Assembly (NCBI RefSeq): GCF_001984825.2
Contig: NZ_CP043318.1
Span: 5,022,001 to 5,086,000, forward strand
From: Enterobacter chengduensis
GTDB taxonomy: Bacteria > Pseudomonadota > Gammaproteobacteria > Enterobacterales > Enterobacteriaceae
Direction of reading: 5' to 3'
DNA length: 64,000 nucleotides
The translations under genes and the position numbers were made by a program. The notes beneath the pieces are model-generated. The model worked only from the letters and a program-made list of their open reading frames with translations. It searched no databases and had not been told where the DNA came from. Shown one piece after another: positions 55,221 through 64,000 of the stretch (the stretch's first letter is position 1; the number at the start of each line of letters is the position of its first letter).

Positions 55221-57110
55221 ATGTTTTATCAGGATCCTTTTGACGTCATCATCATTGGCGGGGGTCACGCAGGCACTGAGGCCGCAATGGCCGCAGCGCG
55301 TATGGGTCAGCAGACCCTGCTTTTGACACACAATATCGACACGCTGGGACAAATGTCCTGTAATCCGGCGATTGGCGGCATTGGGAAAGGACACCTGGTA
55401 AAAGAAGTGGATGCACTTGGCGGCCTGATGGCGAAAGCGATCGATCGGGCCGGCATCCAGTTTAGGATACTAAACGCAAGTAAGGGTCCCGCCGTGCGTG
55501 CGACCCGCGCGCAGGCAGACCGCGTGCTTTACCGTCAGGCGGTGCGCACCGCCCTGGAGAATCAGCCGAACCTGATGATCTTCCAGCAGGCGGTTGAAGA
55601 TCTTATCGTTGAGAACGATCGCGTCGTGGGTGCCGTGACCCAGATGGGGCTCAAGTTCCGCGCGAAAGCCGTGGTGCTGACCGTAGGGACATTCCTGGAC
55701 GGTAAAATTCATATCGGTCTGGATAACTACAGCGGTGGCCGTGCTGGCGATCCGCCGTCTATTCCACTGTCTCGTCGTCTGCGTGAACTGCCGCTGCGCG
55801 TCAGCCGCCTGAAAACCGGTACGCCGCCGCGTATTGACGCACGCACCATTGATTTCAGCGTGCTGGCGCAACAGCACGGCGATAACCCAATGCCGGTCTT
55901 CTCGTTTATGGGCAATGCGGCACAGCATCCGCAGCAGGTGCCGTGCTACATCACGCATACCAACGAGAAAACCCATGACGTGATCCGCAATAATCTCGAT
56001 CGCAGCCCCATGTATGCTGGCGTGATCGAAGGGATCGGTCCGCGCTACTGCCCATCGATCGAAGACAAAGTGATGCGCTTTGCCGATCGTAACCAGCACC
56101 AGATCTTCCTGGAGCCGGAAGGGCTGACCTCAAACGAAATTTACCCGAACGGCATCTCCACCAGCCTGCCGTTCGACGTGCAGATGCAAATTGTTCGCTC
56201 TATGCAGGGGATGGAAAATGCGAAAATCGTCCGTCCTGGCTACGCTATTGAGTACGATTTCTTCGATCCGCGTGACCTGAAGCCAACCCTGGAGAGCAAA
56301 TTCATCCACGGTCTGTTCTTCGCGGGGCAGATTAACGGTACTACCGGTTATGAAGAAGCGGCCGCGCAGGGTCTGCTGGCCGGTCTGAACGCCGCACGCT
56401 TCTCTGCTGAGAAAGAGGGCTGGGCACCGGCGCGTTCTCAGGCGTATCTGGGCGTGCTGGTTGACGATCTCTGCACGCTGGGTACCAAAGAACCGTACCG
56501 TATGTTTACTTCTCGCGCGGAATATCGCCTGATGCTGCGTGAAGACAACGCCGACCTGCGTCTGACCGAAATGGGCCGCGAGCTGGGTCTGGTCGATGAC
56601 GAGCGCTGGGCGCGCTTCAACGAGAAGCTGGAACGCATTGAACAGGAACGTCAGCGTCTGAAAACCACCTGGGTGAATCCGCAGGCGGAAACCGCAGCAG
56701 AAGTAAACGCTCACTTAACAGCGCCGCTGTCGCGTGAAGCCAGTGGGGAAGATCTGCTGCGCCGTCCTGAAGTCACCTATGAGAACCTGGTCAAACTGAC
56801 CGCGTTCGCGCCGGGTCTGGAAGACGCTGAAGCAGCCGAGCAGGTTGAGATCCAGGTCAAGTACGAAGGTTACATCGCACGTCAGCAGGATGAGATCGAA
56901 AAACAGCAGCGCAACGAAAACACGCTGCTGCCGGAAATGCTGGACTACCGTCAGGTCACGGGCCTTTCCAACGAAGTCATCGCCAAGCTCAACGATCACA
57001 AACCGGTGTCGATTGGCCAGGCGTCCCGCATCTCGGGCGTTACCCCTGCGGCGATTTCGATCCTGCTGGTCTGGCTGAAAAAGCAGGGCATGCTGCGCCG
57101 CAGCGCGTAA
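55221..57110 (+). CDS. mnmG: tRNA uridine 5-carboxymethylaminomethyl modification enzyme MnmG
   Basis: This 629-residue FAD protein works with MnmE to make cmnm5U34 on tRNAs. The FAD loop is [19 protein letters not shown] at residues 11-29, and the family signature [15 protein letters not shown] and the block [19 protein letters not shown] follow. The C-terminal helical domain binds MnmE/tRNA. Its transcription from beside oriC helps initiation in E. coli. Confidence 0.97.
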   Translation: MFYQDPFDVIIIGGGHAGTEAAMAAARMGQQTLLLTHNIDTLGQMSCNPAIGGIGKGHLVKEVDALGGLMAKAIDRAGIQFRILNASKGPAVRATRAQADRVLYRQAVRTALENQPNLMIFQQAVEDLIVENDRVVGAVTQMGLKFRAKAVVLTVGTFLDGKIHIGLDNYSGGRAGDPPSIPLSRRLRELPLRVSRLKTGTPPRIDARTIDFSVLAQQHGDNPMPVFSFMGNAAQHPQQVPCYITHTNEKTHDVIRNNLDRSPMYAGVIEGIGPRYCPSIEDKVMRFADRNQHQIFLEPEGLTSNEIYPNGISTSLPFDVQMQIVRSMQGMENAKIVRPGYAIEYDFFDPRDLKPTLESKFIHGLFFAGQINGTTGYEEAAAQGLLAGLNAARFSAEKEGWAPARSQAYLGVLVDDLCTLGTKEPYRMFTSRAEYRLMLREDNADLRLTEMGRELGLVDDERWARFNEKLERIEQERQRLKTTWVNPQAETAAEVNAHLTAPLSREASGEDLLRRPEVTYENLVKLTAFAPGLEDAEAAEQVEIQVKYEGYIARQQDEIEKQQRNENTLLPEMLDYRQVTGLSNEVIAKLNDHKPVSIGQASRISGVTPAAISILLVWLKKQGMLRRSA

Positions 57111-57125
57111 TTGACATTGCTTTTG

Positions 57126-57191
57126 GCGGGTGGCGCTTCGCTTACCCGCCCTACTTATTCGTAGGCCCGGTAAGCGGCAGCGCCACCGGGC
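57126..57191. repeat. REP pair (BIME) between mnmG and rsmG
   Basis: Two inverted REP units, GCGGGTGGCGCTTCGCTTAC (57126 on) and GCCCGGTAAGCGGCAGCGCC (57165 on), face each other around CTACTTATTCGTAG. Confidence 0.88.
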
Positions 57192-57217
57192 GAAAAATCT
57201 CTAAACAGGTATTCACC

Positions 57218-57841
57218 GTGCTCAACAAACTCTCTCGTCTGCTGGATCAGGCAGGTATTTCGCTCACCGATCACCAGAAAAATCAGCTGGTGGCCTATGT
57301 CGACATGCTGAACAAATGGAACAAAGCGTACAACCTGACGTCGGTACGCGACCCCAACGAGATGCTCGTTCGCCATATTCTCGACAGCATCGTGGTGGCG
57401 CCATATCTAAAAGGCGAACGTTTTATCGACGTGGGGACGGGCCCTGGTCTGCCGGGCGTTCCGCTGTCGATTGTTCGCCCTGAGAGCCATTTCACGCTGC
57501 TCGACAGCCTTGGCAAGCGCGTGCGCTTTTTACGTCAGGTCCAGCATGAGCTGAAGCTTGAGAACATCACGCCCGTGCAGAGTAGGGTAGAGGAATTCCC
57601 GGCAGAGCCGCCGTTCGACGGGGTTATCAGCCGCGCATTTGCGTCGCTCAACGATATGGTGAGCTGGTGCAAGCACTTACCTGCGAAAGATGGCCGCTTT
57701 TATGCGCTGAAAGGGCAGTTGCCAGGCGATGAAATTGAACAGCTTCCGGACGGTTTTGCCGTCGAGTCAATTGAGAAATTACAGATCCCTCAGCTCGAAG
57801 GTGAACGTCATCTGGTGATAATTAAGCCAAACAATTTTTAA
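57218..57841 (+). CDS. rsmG: 16S rRNA m7G527 methyltransferase RsmG
   Basis: This 207-residue SAM methyltransferase has motif [19 protein letters not shown] and [19 protein letters not shown] upstream. It methylates G527 of 16S rRNA; its loss gives low-level streptomycin resistance. It may start at GTG 57218. Follows mnmG over a REP pair. Confidence 0.96.
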   Translation: MLNKLSRLLDQAGISLTDHQKNQLVAYVDMLNKWNKAYNLTSVRDPNEMLVRHILDSIVVAPYLKGERFIDVGTGPGLPGVPLSIVRPESHFTLLDSLGKRVRFLRQVQHELKLENITPVQSRVEEFPAEPPFDGVISRAFASLNDMVSWCKHLPAKDGRFYALKGQLPGDEIEQLPDGFAVESIEKLQIPQLEGERHLVIIKPNNF

Positions 57842-58457
57842 AAAATTAATAAAAAATGTGGAATTCGTGCTGTTCTTATCATGTTAAAAAACAGCACAAC
57901 TTCCGGGGATTTACCGGTGAGCTTTTAACCTCTGCTTCACTAAGGTTTTTCTTCCGGTTAACTTGGCATGTGTTATTCACCAGAAAGATAGTCATCTCTG
58001 AAAATATAAGTCTGCTAAAAGTGGAAGGCAGTAACCAGAACGTAATGTTAATTGTTTATTAAGAATGTCAATAAAAGGTTTTTATTGTGTACTGGGCTGT
58101 TTTGAAAAAAGTTAAGACGTTTTGCGTTTAATTTCATAAAGATAAATTTCTGCGATTTGAGCCTTTGATAAATACAACCTTATCGTAAATGTGTGTTTTG
58201 TGATCTCGTGCACGCTTTATCACCAACGTTTTCGCGCTGTTTGCAGTTTTGGTCGAAGGTTGGCGCTTTAAGCGAAAGTTAAAAAATAGCGGTGGGGAAA
58301 AATATTTAAACATTTATTCACCTTTTCGCTACTTAATGTTTGAAATCACGGGTGCGCACCGTATAATTTGACCGCTTTTTGATGCTTGACTCTGAGCCTT
58401 AAAGGACGTTTTATACGACACGCGGCATACCTCGAAGGGAGCAGGAGTAAAAACGTG
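57842..58457 (+). promoter_or_regulatory. rsmG-atpI intergenic region with atp promoter
   Basis: This 616-base A/T-rich stretch has no convincing gene. A promoter is seen at 58340-58367: TTGAAA, 16 bases, TATAAT, about 90 bases before atpI. It matches the position of the main atp (unc) promoter in E. coli. The upstream part (57860-58320) is unexplained but the gap has about the same length in E. coli. Confidence 0.75.
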
Positions 58458-59662
<1,205 letters not shown>

Positions 59663-59693
59663 TTTTTTACCAACACTACTACGTTTTAATTGA

Positions 59694-59968
<275 letters not shown>

Positions 59969-59999
59969 TAAGCCACAGATATTAAAGAGGTATTGTGCT

Positions 60000-60470
60000 G
60001 TGAACATGAACGCAACAATCCTCGGCCAGGCCATCGCGTTTATTCTCTTTGTCTGGTTCTGCATGAAGTATGTATGGCCGCCTTTAATGGCTGCCATCGA
60101 AAAACGTCAGAAAGAAATTGCTGACGGTCTGGCTTCTGCAGAACGCGCTAAGAAAGATTTGGACCTTGCACAGGCCAACGCGACAGACCAGCTGAAAAAA
60201 GCGAAAGCGGAAGCTCAGGTTATCATCGAACAGGCTAACAAACGCCGTTCGCAGATCCTGGACGAAGCCAAAGCTGAAGCAGAACAGGAACGTACTAAGA
60301 TCGTGACACAGGCTCAGGCTGAAATTGAAGCTGAGCGTAAACGTGCTCGTGAAGAACTGCGTAAGCAGGTTGCGATTCTGGCTGTTGCTGGCGCCGAGAA
60401 GATCATCGAACGTTCCGTGGATGAAGCTGCTAACAGCGACATCGTGGACAAACTTGTCGCTGAACTGTAA
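60000..60470 (+). CDS. atpF: F0 ATP synthase subunit b
   Basis: This 156-residue stator subunit has one N-terminal membrane helix ([18 protein letters not shown]) and a long charged coiled coil. The start is GTG at 60000, as in E. coli, preceded by AAAGAGGTATT. Follows atpE after 48 bases. Confidence 0.96.
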   Translation: MNMNATILGQAIAFILFVWFCMKYVWPPLMAAIEKRQKEIADGLASAERAKKDLDLAQANATDQLKKAKAEAQVIIEQANKRRSQILDEAKAEAEQERTKIVTQAQAEIEAERKRAREELRKQVAILAVAGAEKIIERSVDEAANSDIVDKLVAEL

Positions 60471-60484
60471 GGAGGGAGGGGCTG

Positions 60485-61018
60485 ATGTCTGAATTTGTTA
60501 CGGTAGCTCGCCCCTACGCCAAAGCAGCTTTTGACTTTGCTATCGAACACCAAAATGTCGATCGCTGGCAGAATATGCTGGCGTTTGCCGCTGAGGTGAC
60601 GAAAAACGAACAAATGGCCGAGTTGCTTTCCGGTGCGTTAGCACCTGAAACTCTCGCCGCGTCGTTTATCGCCGTGTGCGGAGAGCAACTGGATGCCAAC
60701 GGCCAGAACCTGATTAAGGTGATGGCAGAAAATGGTCGTCTCCGTGTGCTCCCGGATGTTCTCGAGCAGTTTGAGCACTTACGTGCCCTTAGTGAAGCTA
60801 CCGCTGAAGTTGAAGTGACTTCTGCAACTGAACTGAGTGACGAACAGCTTGCGAAAATCACCGCCGCGATGGAAAAACGTCTGTCACGCAAAGTTAAGCT
60901 GAATTGCAAAATCGATAAGTCTGTAATGGCAGGCGTAATCATCCGCTCGGGTGATATGGTCATTGATGGCAGCGTACGCGGCCGTCTTGAGCGCCTTGCA
61001 GACGTCTTGCAGTCTTAA
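60485..61018 (+). CDS. atpH: F1 ATP synthase subunit delta
   Basis: This 177-residue protein links b to the F1 head. It starts [19 protein letters not shown] and the C-terminal [19 protein letters not shown] is the family signature. A GGAGGGAGGGG ribosome site is present. Ends 12 bases before atpA. Confidence 0.97.
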   Translation: MSEFVTVARPYAKAAFDFAIEHQNVDRWQNMLAFAAEVTKNEQMAELLSGALAPETLAASFIAVCGEQLDANGQNLIKVMAENGRLRVLPDVLEQFEHLRALSEATAEVEVTSATELSDEQLAKITAAMEKRLSRKVKLNCKIDKSVMAGVIIRSGDMVIDGSVRGRLERLADVLQS

Positions 61019-61030
61019 GGGGACTGGAGC

Positions 61031-62572
61031 ATGCAACTGAATTCCACCGAAATCAGCGAACTGATCAAGCAGCGCATTGCTCAGTTCAATGTTGTGAGTG
61101 AAGCTCACAACGAAGGTACTATTGTTTCTGTAAGTGACGGTGTTATCCGCATCCACGGCCTGGCCGATTGTATGCAGGGTGAGATGATTTCCCTGCCGGG
61201 TAACCGTTACGCTATCGCACTGAACCTGGAGCGCGACTCCGTAGGTGCAGTTGTGATGGGTCCATACGCTGACCTCGCCGAAGGCATGAAGGTTAAGTGT
61301 ACTGGCCGTATTCTGGAAGTGCCGGTTGGCCGTGGCCTGCTGGGTCGCGTTGTTAACACCCTGGGTGCACCAATCGACGGTAAAGGTCCGGTTGAGCACG
61401 ATGGCTTCTCTCCAATCGAAGTTATCGCACCGGGCGTTATCGACCGTCAGTCCGTAGATCAGCCTGTTCAGACAGGTTATAAGTCCGTTGATGCCATGAT
61501 CCCAATCGGTCGTGGTCAGCGTGAACTGATCATCGGTGACCGTCAGACCGGTAAAACCGCGATGGCAATCGACGCCATCATCAACCAGCGTGACTCCGGT
61601 ATCAAATGTGTGTACGTGGCCATCGGCCAGAAAGCGTCCACCATTTCCAACGTGGTTCGTAAACTGGAAGAGCACGGCGCGCTGGCTAACACCATCGTTG
61701 TTGTGGCTACCGCTTCTGAATCTGCTGCACTGCAATACCTGGCGCCTTACGCGGGTTGCGCAATGGGCGAATACTTCCGTGACCGCGGTGAAGATGCGCT
61801 GATCGTATACGATGACCTGTCTAAACAGGCTGTTGCTTATCGTCAGGTTTCCCTGCTGCTCCGTCGTCCACCTGGACGTGAAGCATTCCCTGGCGACGTA
61901 TTCTACCTCCATTCTCGTCTGCTGGAGCGTGCTTCCCGCGTTAACGCGGAATACGTCGAGAACTTCACCAAAGGTGAAGTGAAGGGTAAAACGGGCTCAC
62001 TGACCGCGCTGCCGATCATTGAAACCCAGGCGGGTGACGTTTCTGCGTTCGTTCCGACCAACGTAATCTCCATTACCGATGGTCAGATCTTCCTGGAAAC
62101 CAACCTGTTTAACTCCGGTATTCGTCCGGCGGTTAACCCGGGTATCTCCGTATCCCGTGTTGGTGGTGCTGCTCAGACCAAGATCATCAAGAAACTGTCC
62201 GGTGGTATCCGTACCGCGCTGGCACAGTATCGTGAACTGGCTGCGTTCTCTCAGTTCGCATCCGATCTGGACGAAGCAACCCGTAAACAGCTGAGCCACG
62301 GTCAGAAAGTGACCGAGCTGCTGAAGCAGAAACAGTACGCACCTATGTCTGTTGCTCAGCAGGGCCTGGTACTGTTCGCGGCTGAACGCGGTTACCTCGA
62401 AGATGTGGAACTGGCGAAAATCGGTAGCTTCGAAGCCGCTCTGCTGGCTTACGTTGACCGTGATCACGCTCCGCTGATGCAAGAGATCAACCAGACCGGT
62501 GGCTATAACGACGAAATCGAAGGCAAGCTGAAAGCTATCCTCGATTCCTTCAAAGCAACCCAATCCTGGTAA
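61031..62572 (+). CDS. atpA: F1 ATP synthase subunit alpha
   Basis: This 513-residue nucleotide-binding, non-catalytic subunit has the P-loop GDRQTGKT near residue 170 and the signature [17 protein letters not shown]. The arginine finger lies in the second block. Length matches E. coli. Confidence 0.98.
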   Translation: MQLNSTEISELIKQRIAQFNVVSEAHNEGTIVSVSDGVIRIHGLADCMQGEMISLPGNRYAIALNLERDSVGAVVMGPYADLAEGMKVKCTGRILEVPVGRGLLGRVVNTLGAPIDGKGPVEHDGFSPIEVIAPGVIDRQSVDQPVQTGYKSVDAMIPIGRGQRELIIGDRQTGKTAMAIDAIINQRDSGIKCVYVAIGQKASTISNVVRKLEEHGALANTIVVVATASESAALQYLAPYAGCAMGEYFRDRGEDALIVYDDLSKQAVAYRQVSLLLRRPPGREAFPGDVFYLHSRLLERASRVNAEYVENFTKGEVKGKTGSLTALPIIETQAGDVSAFVPTNVISITDGQIFLETNLFNSGIRPAVNPGISVSRVGGAAQTKIIKKLSGGIRTALAQYRELAAFSQFASDLDEATRKQLSHGQKVTELLKQKQYAPMSVAQQGLVLFAAERGYLEDVELAKIGSFEAALLAYVDRDHAPLMQEINQTGGYNDEIEGKLKAILDSFKATQSW

Positions 62573-62578
62573 TCGTCC

Positions 62579-62604
62579 GGCGGCTTGTCTCAGGACAAGC
62601 CGCC
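62579..62604 (+). promoter_or_regulatory. Stem-loop between atpA and atpG
   Basis: GGCGGCTTGTC pairs perfectly with GACAAGCCGCC around a TCAG loop, 20 bases before the atpG ATG. No T-run follows, so it probably limits atpG translation or protects mRNA. Confidence 0.75.
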
Positions 62605-62623
62605 TGGCATTGAGGAGAAGCTC

Positions 62624-63487
62624 ATGGCCGGCGCAAAAGAGATACGTAGTAAGATCGCAAGCGTCCAGAACACGCAAAAGATCACTAAAGCGATGGAGAT
62701 GGTCGCCGCTTCCAAAATGCGTAAATCGCAGGATCGCATGGCGGCCAGCCGTCCTTATGCAGAAACCATGCGCAAAGTGATTGGTCACCTTGCAAACGGT
62801 AATCTGGAATATAAGCACCCTTACCTGGAAGAACGCGACGTTAAGCGCGTGGGCTACCTGGTGGTGTCGACCGACCGTGGTCTGTGTGGCGGCTTGAACA
62901 TTAACCTGTTCAAAAAACTGCTGGCGGATATGAAAGCATGGTCTGAAAAAGGCGTTCAGTGCGATATCGCAATGATCGGCTCTAAAGGCGTCTCTTTCTT
63001 TAACTCCGTTGGTGGCAACATTGTCGCTCAGGTGACCGGTATGGGTGATAACCCTTCCCTGTCCGAACTGATCGGCCCGGTTAAAGTGATGTTGCAGGCC
63101 TATGATGAAGGCCGTCTGGACAGACTGTACGTTGTCAGCAACAAATTTATTAACACCATGTCTCAGGTGCCTACGATCACTCAGATGCTGCCTTTACCGG
63201 CATCAGAAGATGACGAGCTGAAGCACAAAGCCTGGGATTACCTGTATGAACCCGATCCGAAACCGCTGCTGGATACCCTGCTGCGTCGTTACGTTGAATC
63301 ACAGGTTTATCAGGGCGTTGTAGAAAACCTGGCCAGCGAGCAGGCCGCACGAATGGTGGCGATGAAAGCCGCGACCGATAATGGCGGCAGCCTGATTAAA
63401 GAGCTGCAGTTGGTTTACAACAAAGCTCGTCAGGCCAGCATTACTCAGGAACTCACCGAGATCGTCTCGGGGGCCGCCGCGGTTTAA
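62624..63487 (+). CDS. atpG: F1 ATP synthase subunit gamma
   Basis: This 287-residue central shaft subunit starts [20 protein letters not shown] and ends with the conserved helix [15 protein letters not shown]. The ATG at 62624 follows GAGGAG. An upstream in-frame start would run through the hairpin and is rejected. Confidence 0.97.
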   Translation: MAGAKEIRSKIASVQNTQKITKAMEMVAASKMRKSQDRMAASRPYAETMRKVIGHLANGNLEYKHPYLEERDVKRVGYLVVSTDRGLCGGLNINLFKKLLADMKAWSEKGVQCDIAMIGSKGVSFFNSVGGNIVAQVTGMGDNPSLSELIGPVKVMLQAYDEGRLDRLYVVSNKFINTMSQVPTITQMLPLPASEDDELKHKAWDYLYEPDPKPLLDTLLRRYVESQVYQGVVENLASEQAARMVAMKAATDNGGSLIKELQLVYNKARQASITQELTEIVSGAAAV

Positions 63488-63518
63488 CCAGGTTTACGAA
63501 TTACGTAGAGGATTCAAG

Positions 63519-64000
63519 ATGGCTACTGGAAAGATTGTCCAGGTAATCGGCGCCGTGGTGGACGTCGAGTTCCCTCAGGACGCCGTACCACGCGTGTACG
63601 ACGCGCTTGAGGTACAGAATGGTAACGAGAGCCTGGTGCTGGAAGTTCAGCAGCAGCTCGGCGGCGGTATCGTGCGTACCATCGCGATGGGTTCTTCCGA
63701 CGGTCTGCGTCGTGGTCTGGAAGTCAAAGACCTTGAGCACCCGATCGAAGTCCCGGTAGGTAAAGCAACACTGGGTCGTATCATGAACGTATTGGGTCAG
63801 CCAATCGACATGAAAGGCGACATCGGTGAAGAAGAGCGTTGGGCTATCCACCGCGCGGCACCTTCCTACGAAGAGCTGTCCAGCTCTCAGGAACTGCTGG
63901 AAACCGGTATCAAAGTTATCGACCTGATGTGTCCGTTCGCGAAGGGCGGTAAAGTCGGTCTGTTCGGTGGTGCGGGTGTAGGTAAAACCGTAAACATGAT
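63519..64000 (+). CDS. atpD: F1 ATP synthase subunit beta, cut by the window end
   Basis: The first 160 residues are present, starting [19 protein letters not shown], with the P-loop GGAGVGKT at residues 150-157 almost at the window end. It is the catalytic subunit; the remainder (about 300 residues) and atpC are expected beyond 64000. AGAGGATTCAAG gives the ribosome site. Confidence 0.97.
   Translation, partial: MATGKIVQVIGAVVDVEFPQDAVPRVYDALEVQNGNESLVLEVQQQLGGGIVRTIAMGSSDGLRRGLEVKDLEHPIEVPVGKATLGRIMNVLGQPIDMKGDIGEEERWAIHRAAPSYEELSSSQELLETGIKVIDLMCPFAKGGKVGLFGGAGVGKTVNM

Noticed and set aside
57856..58062. Open frame of 68 codons between rsmG and atpI
   Set aside because: No ribosome site, low-complexity composition and no recognisable family; treated as intergenic.

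Overview
The window is chromosomal DNA of a member of the Enterobacteriaceae, most like the Enterobacter / Lelliottia / Leclercia group. Almost every gene can be matched by remembered sequence to an E. coli K-12 gene, usually in the K-12 order, but the proteins differ enough that it is not E. coli. The genus cannot be fixed from sequence alone. The window spans oriC and its flanks: glnALG, polA, an rrn operon, rbs, asnA/asnC/mioC, oriC, mnmG-rsmG and the start of the atp operon.

Layout: (1) 1-2.8 kb is a short accessory block. It holds two tandem contact-dependent-inhibition-type toxin tips with small two-helix membrane immunity proteins, a SymE-like remnant and an Ail/OmpX-like outer-membrane protein. 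(2) 2.8-5.7 kb is fabY(yiiD)-dtd-yihY-yihX. (3) 5.8-16.5 kb is the sulfoquinovose (sulfo-EMP) catabolic locus: csqR(yihW) and yihV divergent from yihU-yihT-yihS-yihQ-yihP-yihO-ompL, with no yihR. (4) 16.5-22.8 kb is typA and the glnA-glnL-glnG nitrogen regulon with its CRP, NtrC and sigma-54 sites. (5) 22.9-29.5 kb is yshB, hemN, a small unnamed membrane ORF, yihI, the regulatory RNAs CsrC and Spot 42, engB and polA. (6) 29.9-34 kb is yihG, dsbA, srkA, yihD, mobA and mobB. (7) 34-39.4 kb is a complete rrn operon on the minus strand (16S, tRNA-Glu, 23S, 5S) with twin promoters. (8) 39.5-49.5 kb is yieP-hsrA, the rbs ribose operon and kup. (9) 49.8-57.8 kb is ravA-viaA, asnA/asnC, mioC, oriC, mnmG and rsmG. 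(10) 58.3-64 kb is atpIBEFHAGD, with atpD cut by the window end.

How they work together: OmpL, YihO, YihQ, YihS, YihV, YihT, YihU and YihP form a complete route from sulfoquinovose glycosides to dihydroxypropanesulfonate and DHAP under CsqR. GlnA, GlnL and GlnG form the nitrogen-control loop. RbsDACBK and RbsR import and phosphorylate ribose. AsnC controls asnA next to oriC.

The points most worth checking are the orphan toxin-immunity array at the left edge, the rrn operon whose flanks combine the E. coli rrnC upstream side with the rrnA downstream side, the unnamed small membrane ORF between yihI and hemN, and a consensus DnaA box upstream of polA. Most of the remainder is ordinary core genome, and no wholly unknown multi-gene system was seen.
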